Shown: positions 23,151 through 32,444 of the stretch, one piece after another
Layout: every line of letters begins with the position of its first letter
Numbering within the stretch: the first letter of the stretch is position 1
From: Podospora bellae-mahoneyi
Lineage: Eukaryota > Ascomycota > Sordariomycetes > Sordariales > Podosporaceae
NCBI RefSeq assembly: GCF_035222275.1
Contig: NC_085885.1
Span: 2,790,001 to 2,854,000 of the forward strand
Direction: 5' to 3'
Length of the DNA: 64,000 bases
Notes under the pieces: generated by a model
What the model was told of the DNA's origin: nothing
Seen by the model: only the letters and a program-made list of their open reading frames with translations
Database searches by the model: none
Made by a program: the position numbers and the translations under genes

Positions 23151-23462
23151 ATGCCCGTTCCTCTACCATATCAAGCCACCCCCATGAACTTGGATCAACC
23201 CCGCGCACCTCGGAAAAACGAGGGATACAATACCCGAAAAACCGTTCAACCGGAACTTTGGGACCGCCTCTCTCAACCCACGAGGAGGGTTGTCGAGGAT
23301 GTTGTGCGACACAAGTTGCCATGTCTCGAACTGGCAAAGAAGCAGGGACTCACGTCATCCCGGATTTTGTCTGCTCTGCGAACATGGCATGCGTGGCTTT
23401 CTCCCTCGTGGAAACGAGACCATGTTTGTCTGGATGCGCCGTGTCTCAGCCCCTACCCCTAG
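23151..23462 (+). CDS. Hypothetical small protein between the bHLH paralogues
   Basis: This 103-codon frame begins MPVPLPYQATPMN. Its middle segment looks genuinely coding: RKTVQPELWDRLSQPTRRVV is followed by EDVVRHKLPCLELAKKQGLT, an amphipathic helical pattern. The end (WHAWLSPSWKRDHVC) looks less natural and may be intron. Another frame (23290-23574) continues with MFVWMRRVSAPTPSQVP, so the true gene may be spliced and longer. An upstream exon near 22900-23048 is possible. I do not recognise the family. Exact ends are uncertain. Confidence 0.35.
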   Translation: MPVPLPYQATPMNLDQPRAPRKNEGYNTRKTVQPELWDRLSQPTRRVVEDVVRHKLPCLELAKKQGLTSSRILSALRTWHAWLSPSWKRDHVCLDAPCLSPYP

Positions 23463-24434
23463 CCAAGTGCCGAGCGTGGAAGAAGAGAGCGCGAGACGAG
23501 GTCGAGGAATCAAGGCGAGTGCTTTATCCGACTCCAGCTCTTTAGTGCCCAAGATTATGGCGACTTGGACATAATTGCTGAGCGGACGATCAGTACCCAA
23601 ATCTGCATTTTGTTCCAGAAAAGCACTGGACTTGTTGGGCTCGCCGCCAGGGGTCAACCAGATCGAGTGTTCGAAAGAACTCGACGCCACGATTCTAGGG
23701 CTGAGTCGGTAGTTACCGCAATGGCATGATCGGCGAGCCAAATCGAACCACAGCTTATTTTTCTCACAGAATACTGGCTCCAATCTCCGCCGCGGCAGCC
23801 TTTGAATATGTACATGTACAGCAGCCCTTGACAACCATGTCGATCTCCCGCTCTGCCGAGTCTCGTTTGGGGAACGGCACGAACCACATGCTCGGGGCTG
23901 GACCTGGAAAGGGGAGTGACGGGGATTTCAAATCGATTGATTCAGAGACACTGACCTGACTATTTTCTTGGATAGATCTTGGTTGTAGTAGCTTGCATCG
24001 TGCCCCGAACTGGCTCGGGCCGCTGCCAACTTATGGTCAGATATGCGCGTTGCCCTTGCTTCCAGACAGGAGCATTATCGGCCGCTACCCGTGTGTCGAG
24101 TGCCGCCTTTGGCGGCATTGGTCAAGCCTCTGGCACAATGTCCGTTTTCGATTCAAACACTGTACCTGGCTCGCAAATGAAGCCGACGCCTCCTCAGAGT
24201 TGACATTGTTGGTCCAGAAGAAGAAATGTCTGCCATGGTCTGGCTGGGTTCCTCACCCTCTACGACATCACAGGGCAGTCGCCATGTCGCTTGGTCACAC
24301 GAAGGGGGGACTGCTCGTGGTATAAGTTTGTCGTGATCCGGACCTCCTTCCGGTATCGTGACCTCCCATCAGTATCATGAACATGCTCTGCATCATACGG
24401 TCATTTCAACAAGCTTGCTCTTTCAGTTTCAGAC
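23463..24434. other. Intergenic region upstream of bHLH copy 2
   Basis: Short frames occur in several phases (for example 23836-23959 and 23993-24325), but none shows a recognisable family or clear splice joins. Part may be exon of the hypothetical gene to the left. The last 100 bp form the leader of bHLH copy 2. Confidence 0.35.
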
Positions 24435-25854
24435 ATGGACAACACTTACTACGGTGGTCACTACGATGACGAAACCCAACAGGTACGGCTCAGTCCTTGG
24501 CATGACCCTGTTTTCACCTATATTTCGTTAGCTCCCTTTGGGCCATCTCATGTCCCTACATGATGCACGGTGACGTTTGTCATGACCATATGGATCGGTT
24601 CGGGACCTCGGTTCCTTACCGCAACCGTTGATATGGCATGACTGGTAGCCTCAATGCTGCCGTGTTGTATTTATAGCATGTGTTCCGTCTTTGACAACGA
24701 CTCGGCTATTCGGGAGGGGGTGACCTGTTGTTGCAGTGTAGGGACCTCAGCTGACAACCGCCAACCAGAACATTCCATCATACCCCTTAGCTTTCGACAT
24801 TCAGGAGCAGGACCATGCCAGCGCATCCGTCTTGTGTCCCAGCTCAACCTCCCCTTTGGGGGGTTCGATCTCGATCTCGCCGACTGATCGCTTCAGCAAC
24901 ACCGGAGCATACGGAGACTATGACTCCCGCGGTATCGCTTCCCTCATGCCAGAAAGCTCCTACTATGCCCCAACCGAGCCGGTGTCTGCCTATAACAACG
25001 CTTCACTGAGCATGTCCTCCGGTCCGCACAGCTTTCCCAACGGGCAGATACACGACGAGCTTGACGGAGGGGTGATGAATCAGGGTCCTCCTCCACCGAC
25101 TGGCTGGGGCCCCCAATTTCAATCCTTCACGCCATTTGCAGAGGACCCTCGTGTGGCGATGGGTGTTGGTGAGAGAAGCAGTGGTGTTCCTTACCAATAT
25201 CCACCGTCAACAAGCAAATGTCATAAAAGCCACGCCGCCAACCCCCCTTTTCAAGGCTTGACGATTGATACAATGACCATGAACCCACACGGTGATCGCC
25301 GACCTCACAAGTCAGCGGTGGCGGCGGCCAAGAGGAGCAAAGGAAAGAAACCATCAGCTCCCACAACGAGTCTCTCCTCTCCCACAAGCCAGTCAACCAT
25401 ATCCAGCGGCAGCGCGGCACCGAACTCACTCCCTGAAGAGGATTGTGACTCGGAGCAGGAGCAGGCTGGTTCGACGGGCAGGCAAGGTCATCATAACGCC
25501 CGCACTAGGCATAATATGGTTGAGCAAAAGTACCGACATAGGCTCAACACGCATTTTGATAAGCTGCTGGAGGTGTTGCCGTCGGGGGTTGGTGTGGGCG
25601 GGATGATGATGGGGGATGGGTATCAGAATACGTACCAGACGACATATTTGGGGGGGGATGGGGGGGCGCCAAGTTTGGAGAGGGAGAGGAAGGTGAGTAA
25701 GGCTGAGGTGCTGGATCGGGCGAGGTTGTATATACAGAGGCTGGAGAGTGAGCATGTGAGGTTGCAGCGGGAGAGGGAGGAGTTGAGGGGGTTGTGGGAG
25801 GGGTATTATGAACGGGCGGCGGGGGTGGGGAAGGGGTTAGATGGGGGGGTTTGA
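24435..25854 (+). CDS. bHLH transcription factor with SREBP-type basic region (tandem copy 2)
   Basis: Exon 1 (24435-24482, MDNTYYGGHYDDETQQ) joins exon 2 (24769-25854, starting NIPSYPLAFDIQEQD) in phase. The 286-bp intron has a GCTGAC branch 13 nt before the CAG acceptor. The product is 377 aa. The bHLH near the C-terminus has RTRHNMVEQKYRHRLNTHF, again His-Glu-Arg plus the SREBP-type Tyr (KYR). A long Gly-rich loop and a second helix, KVSKAEVLDRARLYIQRLES, follow. The loop is longer than usual for bHLH proteins. Helix 2 and the trailing Arg/Glu-rich helix resemble copy 1 (KAEVLDxAxxxIxxLE), supporting an old tandem duplication with diverged N-termini. The downstream half uses many GGG/GGAT codons, in line with local G-richness. 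Confidence 0.85.
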
Positions 25855-26235
25855 TGGGGGTTTCGTTATGTTTTGTCTTGGGATGGGTTGGGAAGGGGTT
25901 GGAGCATATATATATATACACCTCGGGCAAGTCATTTTGGGCTGGTTTGGTTTTGCAGAGGATATGAATTTTTTATGTTGGTTATTGTTGGTTGGGTGGA
26001 GATAGATAAATGTACACCTACCCACGCTTTCTTTCCACATGATATCAGTTGAGACACTACCTACCTTATACAGCGTGAATTGGTAAGAAGAAGTTTTCCC
26101 ATGAAGTTGCTAGTTGAGCATGGACGAAAGAAACTGCATGGCTGGATCTCACATCGTGATAATGAAAGGTTCATATTGAGAGGAAAAGGTTTGAATTCTT
26201 TGGGAACTTTAAGCTAAGATAGGTAGAGATGTGTT
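25855..26235. other. Convergent intergenic region
   Basis: The 3' region of bHLH copy 2 is AT-richer and includes a short (TA)n at about 25905-25918. No gene is seen. Confidence 0.5.
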
Positions 26236-26420
26236 CTAGACAGAGCTCCGCCCATCATTCCTCGGCAGGCCCTCGGTGTCGGTGGGCTCTTTGTAGGCCC
26301 CCTTTGGGGGGGCTGCGCCGCGGGTGACGGGTTTGGTGCTGAAGATGATGTTGGATTGGTCGATGGCTTGTTTGTCTGGGATTTTTCTGCTGTCGGTCTG
26401 ATTTTTCTTGTCTGGTCGTG

Positions 26421-26456
<36 letters not shown>

Positions 26457-26663
26457 TGAGATCTTATTTGACAAGGGGTGGGGGGGTCACCAACCGAGTT
26501 GATCACTGCTTGTGTTGTTGGTCTGGTTGTTGTTTTTCACCTCGTCCCTGGCTTGCTCGTCGGCGATGACCTGCACTGGCTCGTGCTTGTGACCTGGCCG
26601 GGAGACGTACGAGTTGTCTGTGTCGGCGTCTTGGGTCGTGTTTGGTATTAGCTTGGAGGACAT
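26236..26663 (-). CDS. Small hydrophilic protein of unknown role, spliced across a poly(A) intron
   Basis: Exon 1 (26495-26663) encodes MSSKLIPNTTQDADTDNSYV and continues to about residue 56. Exon 2 (26236-26411) encodes a tail containing DKQAIDQSNII, TRGAAPPKGAYKEPTDTEGL and a final RSSV. The join is in phase and gives 114 aa. The 83-bp intron contains a 33-nt A run in the transcript sense. The TRGA...GxYxEPxDxEGLP pattern recalls a family of short, highly hydrophilic fungal proteins I have seen without a firm function. It is predicted to be disordered, with no signal peptide. The donor (GTTGGT) is atypical, so the exact junction is uncertain, but both exons look coding. Confidence 0.65.
26423..26455. 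repeat. Poly(T) run of 33 bp (poly(A) on the minus strand)
   Basis: Thirty-three consecutive T lie within the proposed intron of the small minus-strand gene. Length may be subject to sequencing error. Confidence 0.9.
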
Positions 26664-27059
26664 GATTGCTCTTGGGGGGTTTGTCGTGATTGTTTGATGA
26701 GAAGAAGGGAATGAGGGAGATGGAGTTGAGCAGTGGGTGCTGTATTTGATCATGAAATAGAAAGGGTCCAAGGCAACACAGACATCACTTGCACAACCCC
26801 CTCAACAAACCACAAGGACGCCGTTGACAGCATCAACCCCAATCAAAAGGTCTTGGACCGGCATGTGCGGTGTCAATTGAACTACTCAGGGGCTCAAAGC
26901 GGGACCTAGGCAACTCCGCACACAAACATTGCCAGTAGCACCAGATCAAGGAAACTTGGCTTCCATAAAAAAAAAAAAAAAAAAAAAAAGAGGGTTTAAT
27001 TATCGCGCTGGGTATCCTCATTAATAACACATCTCATACAAATACATGGCTGGCATGTT
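26664..27059. other. Intergenic region with 23-bp poly(A) run
   Basis: This stretch holds the promoter side of the small hydrophilic gene and the 3' flank of the MARVEL-like gene. It contains an A run at 26967-26989. No gene is seen. Confidence 0.5.
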
Positions 27060-29017
27060 TCACTTCTCAGCCACGCCCTTCTCGGCCACGACCTCTACCT
27101 GCGCCGCTGGCTCACTCTTCTCGGCCACGACCTCTACCTGCGCCGCTGGCTCACTCTTCTCGGCCACGACCTCCTCCTCCTCCTCCGTTGGAACCTCCGG
27201 CAGCGGTATCTCCGGCAACGGCGCCTCTTTTTTCCCCGCCGCAGCAGCAGAAGTCCGTTTCGTCGTCTTGTCAGCCGCAGCAACATTCCCCTGTCCCACC
27301 GCAGCCCTAGCACCACGCATCGAAGACCGCTGCTGCTGCGGCGCCGGGGCGTAATACCCCCTCTGGCTTGTTCTCACTCGTTGAGGTTGCTGAGGAGGCG
27401 CCGGCGTCGGCATAGGGGAGTAGTAACCCCCGTATTGAGCCGCTTGTTCGGGTGTGATGTAGGGGATAACCCCGTGAACAGACACACGCTGTGGTTGTCG
27501 TCGTGGTTGTTGGGGTGCCCAGCTTCCTGGCATTTGTTGGGTGGGAGGAGGAGGAGGTGCTGGTGGTGGAGGGTGCTGCAAAGTTGGATGTGGTACATGC
27601 TGGAAGCCAGCGGGCAGAGGGTGGGAAGGATCATACGGGATCTCCACTATCTGGACCTCCCGTCTGGCTCGGTTCCGCTGGTGAGCCTCGCCGCAGGCAC
27701 CGACGAACAAGACGAGGTGAGTGAAGAATAACACAAGGTCAAAGGCTAAAAGGGCCTGGAAGAGTGCGAGTTCTCTGTCGGCTGTGTCCTGGTTGTCGAA
27801 ATACTGGGACCAACCGTCGTATCCCCCTACGTTGGTGACATAGTGAACCATGATGCCGAACCCGGCCACGGCAAGGGCACCGACGATGAGGTTGAAGGTG
27901 ATTAGCCATCCTGGGTGCAGGCCACGGTGGTCTTTGGAGAACCACATGGTCAACATCTCGATGACGATGAAGACGAGGGAGAGGATCGCCTGGTGATGTT
28001 AGCGCTTTCCAACAGTGAGAGAGAGGTGAGAGAAGGGAGACATACCGCCGAGGCAGAAACACCGGAAATATACGCTGATTCATGAATATACCAGTACCCG
28101 GAGTCTCCCGCAGAGATATACCCCGTAGCAACACTCAACCCGATAACCAAGGCCGAAACCGCAACAGCAAAGATCATCAGTCCAATCTTGACCTTGTGCC
28201 ACTTGGGGTTGTGGGGGATCTCATAGGGCACTTCATCCTCCTCGCGCCGGACGTCGTATGTTCCAAACACCGGCTGCAGATGGGCCGTTGGATGCGGGCC
28301 TGGGAGGGTGTCGAACCGTACAGCACCGCCCGATGGCTGCCCACCTTTTTGCGTCTCCTGGTGGGTTGGCGGGAGTGGCGTTGGTGAGAGTGCTGGGTTG
28401 GCATCGTTTACGTCCGTCTGTTGCTGTGGGGCGGCATCGTTTACCTCCGTCTGTTGCTGTTGACTGGCCTCGGGAACGTTCTCCTGTTGCTGTTGACTGC
28501 CCTCAGGAATATTCTCCTGCTGCTGTTGACTGGCATCGCTAACATCCCTCTGCTGCGGTTGACTGCCCTCAGGAATATTCTCCTGCTGCTGTTGACTGGC
28601 CTCGGGAACGTTCTCCTGTTGCTGTTGACTGCCCTCAGGAATATTCTCCTGCTGCTGTTGACTGGCATCGCTAACATCCCTCTGCTGCGGTTGACTGCCC
28701 TCAGGAATATTCTCCTGCTGCTGTTGACTGGCATCGCTAACATCCCTCTGCTGCGGTTGACTGCCCTCAGGAATATTCTCCTGCTGCTGTTGACTGGCAT
28801 CGCTAACATCTCTCTGCTGCGGTTGACTGCCCTCAGGAACATTCTCCTGCTGCTGTTGACTGGCATCGCTAACATCCCTCTGCTGCGGTTGACTGGCCTC
28901 GGGAACAGCCTCGGCAACAGCCTCAACAACCCCTTGCTTCTTTTGCTCAGTCCCAGCCTCGGCTTTGGGCTCCTCCAGTTTTGGCTGCGCAGCCGCGCTG
29001 TCGTCGCCTGCCATCAT
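27060..29017 (-). CDS. Four-helix (MARVEL-like) membrane protein with 11-residue N-terminal repeats
   Basis: Two exons (28046-29017 and 27060-27989) flank a 56-bp intron (donor GTATGT, branch GCTAAC, acceptor CCAG) and join in phase as ...SGVSASA/AILSLVFIVIE..., giving 633 aa. Residues 42-206 are fifteen 11-residue repeats alternating SQPQQRDVSDA and SQQQQENIPEG types. Four hydrophobic segments follow: KIGLMIFAVAVSALVIGL, AILSLVFIVIEMLTMWF, LITFNLIVGALAVAGFGIM and LLAFDLVLFFTHLVLFV. This order and spacing resemble MARVEL-type tetraspan proteins. After the helices comes a Pro/Gln-rich cytoplasmic-type tail and, at the end, two copies of a 13-residue EVVAEKSEPAAQV repeat. No N-terminal signal peptide is present. 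The role is unknown; plasma-membrane or cell-surface organisation is a guess. Confidence 0.8.
27075..27170 (-). repeat. Coding repeat, 39-bp unit, 2 full copies plus a partial one
   Basis: Tandem copies encode EVVAEKSEPAAQV at the C-terminus of the MARVEL-like protein. Adjacent copies appear identical or nearly so. Confidence 0.8.
28400..28894 (-). repeat. Coding minisatellite, 33-bp unit x 15
   Basis: Fifteen in-frame 33-bp units encode 11-residue repeats, mostly alternating two subtypes to give a 66-bp higher-order unit. Neighbouring copies are nearly identical, which suggests recent unequal exchange or slippage. Confidence 0.85.
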
Positions 29018-29738
29018 CCAACCCGTCCGTCCTTTCTAGTTCCGATAAGCGCTGATCAGTACCTCAGTCGTGGGCGCGATTTGATGGCCCGGATGTTACT
29101 CGCTAAATATCAAGCTCAAGGCGCGATATGATGTCACGCAAACACTCAGTTGGGACTCATAAGGGAAAAAACGAGTGCGATTGACGAGAGAAATCCCATC
29201 AATGAAGAGAGAGGGGAAACAAGTGGAACGAACCACCGGCGACAGCGACGGCGACGTCGTCTATTTAAAATTGCTTTCCAGGCATCACTCTGGACCTTAG
29301 GGCCGCCCCCTGGCTGTTGGTGCAGACCACAGGGGTTAGCTGTCGCTTGGCATTGGTTCGCAGTGGAACGAGGGGACCGCCAAGAGCTCCGTTTGTGATG
29401 TTTTGGGGAATTTTGGTCAGTGCTTGTGAGGAAATAACGAGATGCATGGGACTTGTGTAGAGTGCCGCTCCGTAATAAACCCTCTAGTGACTCAACGAAG
29501 CCTGTTGGAAATGGTGTAGTTACCTTGCTTGGTGATTCATGCCACTGATTTCGTCCACCGTACGGCGTCCGTTGGAGGCAAAGTTCCTGCTTCACTCTTC
29601 CGCAGTGAAAATATCAACTTGGCCGTGCCTGTTGGTATAGGGTATCATGTCCATAAAAGGGAAGCTGTCAGTACTATTACCAAAGATTCGACACAAAATC
29701 ACGCCGTGCTTGAACCTCTTTTTGCCTTTTTACACTTT
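29018..29738. other. Intergenic region between MARVEL-like gene and SEC11
   Basis: The region upstream of the MARVEL-like start lies next to the 3' flank of SEC11. No gene is recognised. Confidence 0.45.
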
Positions 29739-30440
29739 TTACTCCCGCTGTAAAACAACCACCAAGCCCATTATCCCGAGCATCACCGTCTTCATCCATG
29801 GGTGCTCAGACAGCATGATGGTGACATAGCCGACGAAAGGCATATATCCAACGACGCTCCTGCTTCAATGTTAGCATCCGCCCAGAAAGACCAATGCTGG
29901 TCACTAAGTAGGAGCAACGCACCCAATAATATCTTCTCTAACCAGGTAGTTTTGCCCAGGGGCGTAGAGCTTTGTGTCGTCGGAATCGTTGTTGTCTCCC
30001 TTGGTCAAGAGCTTTGCAGTCGGCCTAGAATACCACCTGTCAATCACAAATCCCCGTAAACAGCCACCACTGCCGCCGAATAACGAACCCAGTGCCAAAC
30101 TTGCTGATAACCCTGTGCACGATTGGGATATCTTTATCCCTCACGTTATACACCACCACCTCGCCCACGCTCGTTTCGGTAAACAGATTTCGGTTCCAGA
30201 GCAGAAGCAGGTCTCCTCTTTGGAAGGCAGGCTCCATGCTGCCGGAGAGGACGACGACGATCGGAGAGGGGGAATCGCTGATGACGGAGAGACCTTTCCA
30301 CATCTATTATTCATTTTGTTAGCTGGCCTACTCGGGGAGCTGGTTGGCAGGGAACGCACCATAAAAGCCGTGGACAGTATCAGGCCAAAGTTCATGAGCT
30401 GGGCGGCGGCCTGCCGCGGGTTTCCTAAGGCTGATAACAT
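29739..30440 (-). CDS. SEC11: Signal peptidase complex catalytic subunit SEC11
   Basis: Sec11 is the ER-membrane serine protease that removes signal peptides during translocation. Four exons (30360-30440, 30089-30303, 29923-30024, 29739-29859) join in phase to 172 aa, the usual family length. The three introns are 56, 64 and 63 bp, with GCTAAC branch points in introns 1 and 3 and GATTGAC in intron 2. The N-terminus carries one transmembrane helix ([18 protein letters not shown]). The catalytic serine is S49 in [12 protein letters not shown], and H90 (IPIVHRV) replaces the bacterial lysine, as in all eukaryotic Sec11. Box E is TKGDNND and the end is [13 protein letters not shown]. Splicing after TTTATG gives adjacent Met residues matching the yeast YMFW region. 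It is divergent from the six-helix membrane protein gene. Confidence 0.95.
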
Positions 30441-31290
30441 GTCTGCGGTATATGGGGAGAGATTGGTGTGTGTGGTGCAGCCGGCAGGAGACGTTCGTTG
30501 CTGCGGCTTGGGAAGAGCTGTCTTGAATTCCAGGAGCTCGAATGGCTGATGGACGCGGAGACCACCGTGTCGAATTGGCAGTTTGTGATTGGAGCGTAAT
30601 GCAAATAGTGGGGCCGCTTTTTGTGGGTCATTGACTTTCTGAGAACCCTTTATGGTTTTGGAGATGTTCAACTTTTGGAGACCATTATACTGTTCTTGAC
30701 TTCCATAAGCACCGGCTAGCAATGTGTTTGCATCTACATGAGAGTTATGCTTTTCTTCAGAACCACTGACTGGAAGCGTCTAAGTCAACTCTCTCTTGGT
30801 AGCTACGTCTGTCTTGAGACGATTCGCTCCAGTCGTTTGACACCTTCCTTCCATGTTGAATGTAGCCTTCAAGGCAAGTAAGTGCTTGATGGCTATTCTG
30901 GTCCACCGTCACGGGCCCGGTTCATCGGACCGTGTTTGCAGCTGCCTCCCGTCTTGTTATCTCTCACAGCTCAAGCTCTCTTGCTCATGCCTTCCAACCG
31001 GCCTGCGGATGGTCTGAGTTGATGAAGGCGTGCCTGCCTTATTGATGTCTTTCATACTCAGACCCTCAACTTCTCCTCTGTTCTTAGATCCAGGCCACCT
31101 CTCTTTCTCTTCTATCCTCCGATCCTCTAAGATTCGACATCTCCCTCAACACCTCTTTTGGTTGTCAGTTGTTTTATAGCCATTGCTTCTCGCTCTTTGT
31201 TCAATCTGTTTATACAAAGCTCACGCAGAGCCCATCTGCCCCACGCTGCCTTCGCATCTCTAAAACACCGTCTCTTTGAGTACGGCCAGA
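30441..31290. promoter_or_regulatory. Divergent intergenic region, SEC11 / membrane protein
   Basis: An 850-bp head-to-head promoter region. The end near 31060-31280 is CT-rich. No coding gene is seen. Confidence 0.45.
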
Positions 31291-32444
31291 ATGTCTACCG
31301 AAGAGCGAGCTCCGCTCTTGTCGACCCGTCAAGGTCTTCCTGTGGCCAACAGCTCCTCGACCGTTCAGGACCATCCCATCTTTCTTCGAGTTTGCCATTC
31401 CCCATGGCCATGGGTTAGCCAAAGCTGTCTGGTGTACCTTCGCGGTCTCATCTTCTGCTACCTCACTGGCCTCGCCGGTATGCTCTTGCGATACAAATTT
31501 CACCACGAATATCCCCACAATGAGGCAAAGCCCAATTGGCATATCTTCTTCGAATTTGCCTCAATGGCCTATCTCCTTTTCTGGCTTTATCAACTCATTA
31601 CCTTTGTGAGTCGGTCCTCCGAGTAGCTATCCAAGGAACGGTCGCTGACGTCTCTGGTATTTTGCAGTGCTGGAGCTTTACCCATCTCTTTTTCCCCGAC
31701 GTCGACGAGGATGACAACAGCTGGGAATCTGTGCTTTTGTGCAAGATGTCTCCACCTCTTCAGACACCAAAGTCCCGCAAGCGCTTGTACTTCAGCATCT
31801 TCTACACCATCTCCCATGTGTTTGTCTTTATGAACACGCTCATTTACTGGTGCATCTTGGTGCCGAAGGGGTACGGTCACCTTCCCAAGGGCAAGGAAGG
31901 CGAGCCGGTCTCGGATTCAACTTGTGAGTGACGTTTGGTTCAACGGACCGTTTGGTTGGGAATTTACTCATGAGACAATAGGGAAGGATTTCTGGGGCCA
32001 CGGATGGTTCGAGCCGTTCTGCATTCTCAATCTCTACCTGGTTACTTCGCTCATTGCCCTCTTCGAGATCTTTGTCTTGAATAGCATTAAGCGCCAGGTC
32101 CCTGTTCCTGCGCACGTTATCGCGACGGTATTCTTTCTCTCGGCTTACCTTGCCTGGGCCGCTGTCGGCAAGTGGTTCACCGGCTTGTATCCATTCTTCT
32201 GGATGGATCCCGAGATCATGAAGAAGACCGAGTACATTGCGTCGTATGTTGCAGGATTCTTGGGCCTTGGACCTACAGGTGAACAGCCATTTGCAGCAAT
32301 TTCATGGTTCGATCTATGCTGATATCATGAACCACAGTCTTTTCCTTCATGTATGGACTCATTGGCATGCGCGAGAACATGACTCACAAGGATGACGGGG
32401 ACAAGAAGCAGCCTGCCCACAACAGGTCGCTCTTGGACGAGTAA
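31291..32444 (+). CDS. Six-helix integral membrane protein (unassigned)
   Basis: Four exons (31291-31605, 31668-31923, 31982-32278, 32338-32444) join in phase to 324 aa. The three introns are 62, 58 and 59 bp. A short polar N-terminus (MSTEERAPLLS) is followed by six hydrophobic segments, near residues 40-62, 82-112, 145-172, 205-228, 236-262 and 275-300. Between helices 2 and 3 lies an acidic loop (FPDVDEDDNSWE), and the block SPPLQTPKSRKRLYFSIFYT precedes helix 3. HxxHEYPHNE-like His residues sit after helix 1 (YKFHHEYPHNE). The protein ends in a hydrophilic tail, RENMTHKDDGDKK. I considered the FAR-17a/AIG1 family, but its conserved Thr/His signatures are not evident, so I leave the family open. 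It probably resides in the ER or plasma membrane. Confidence 0.8.

Noticed and set aside
28421-29131. Leucine-rich plus-strand frame with regular repeats
   Set aside because: It is the antisense shadow of the 33-bp coding repeat of the MARVEL-like gene.
31291-32444. Assignment of the six-helix protein to FAR-17a/AIG1
   Set aside because: Helix number fits, but the catalytic Thr/His context of that family was not found.
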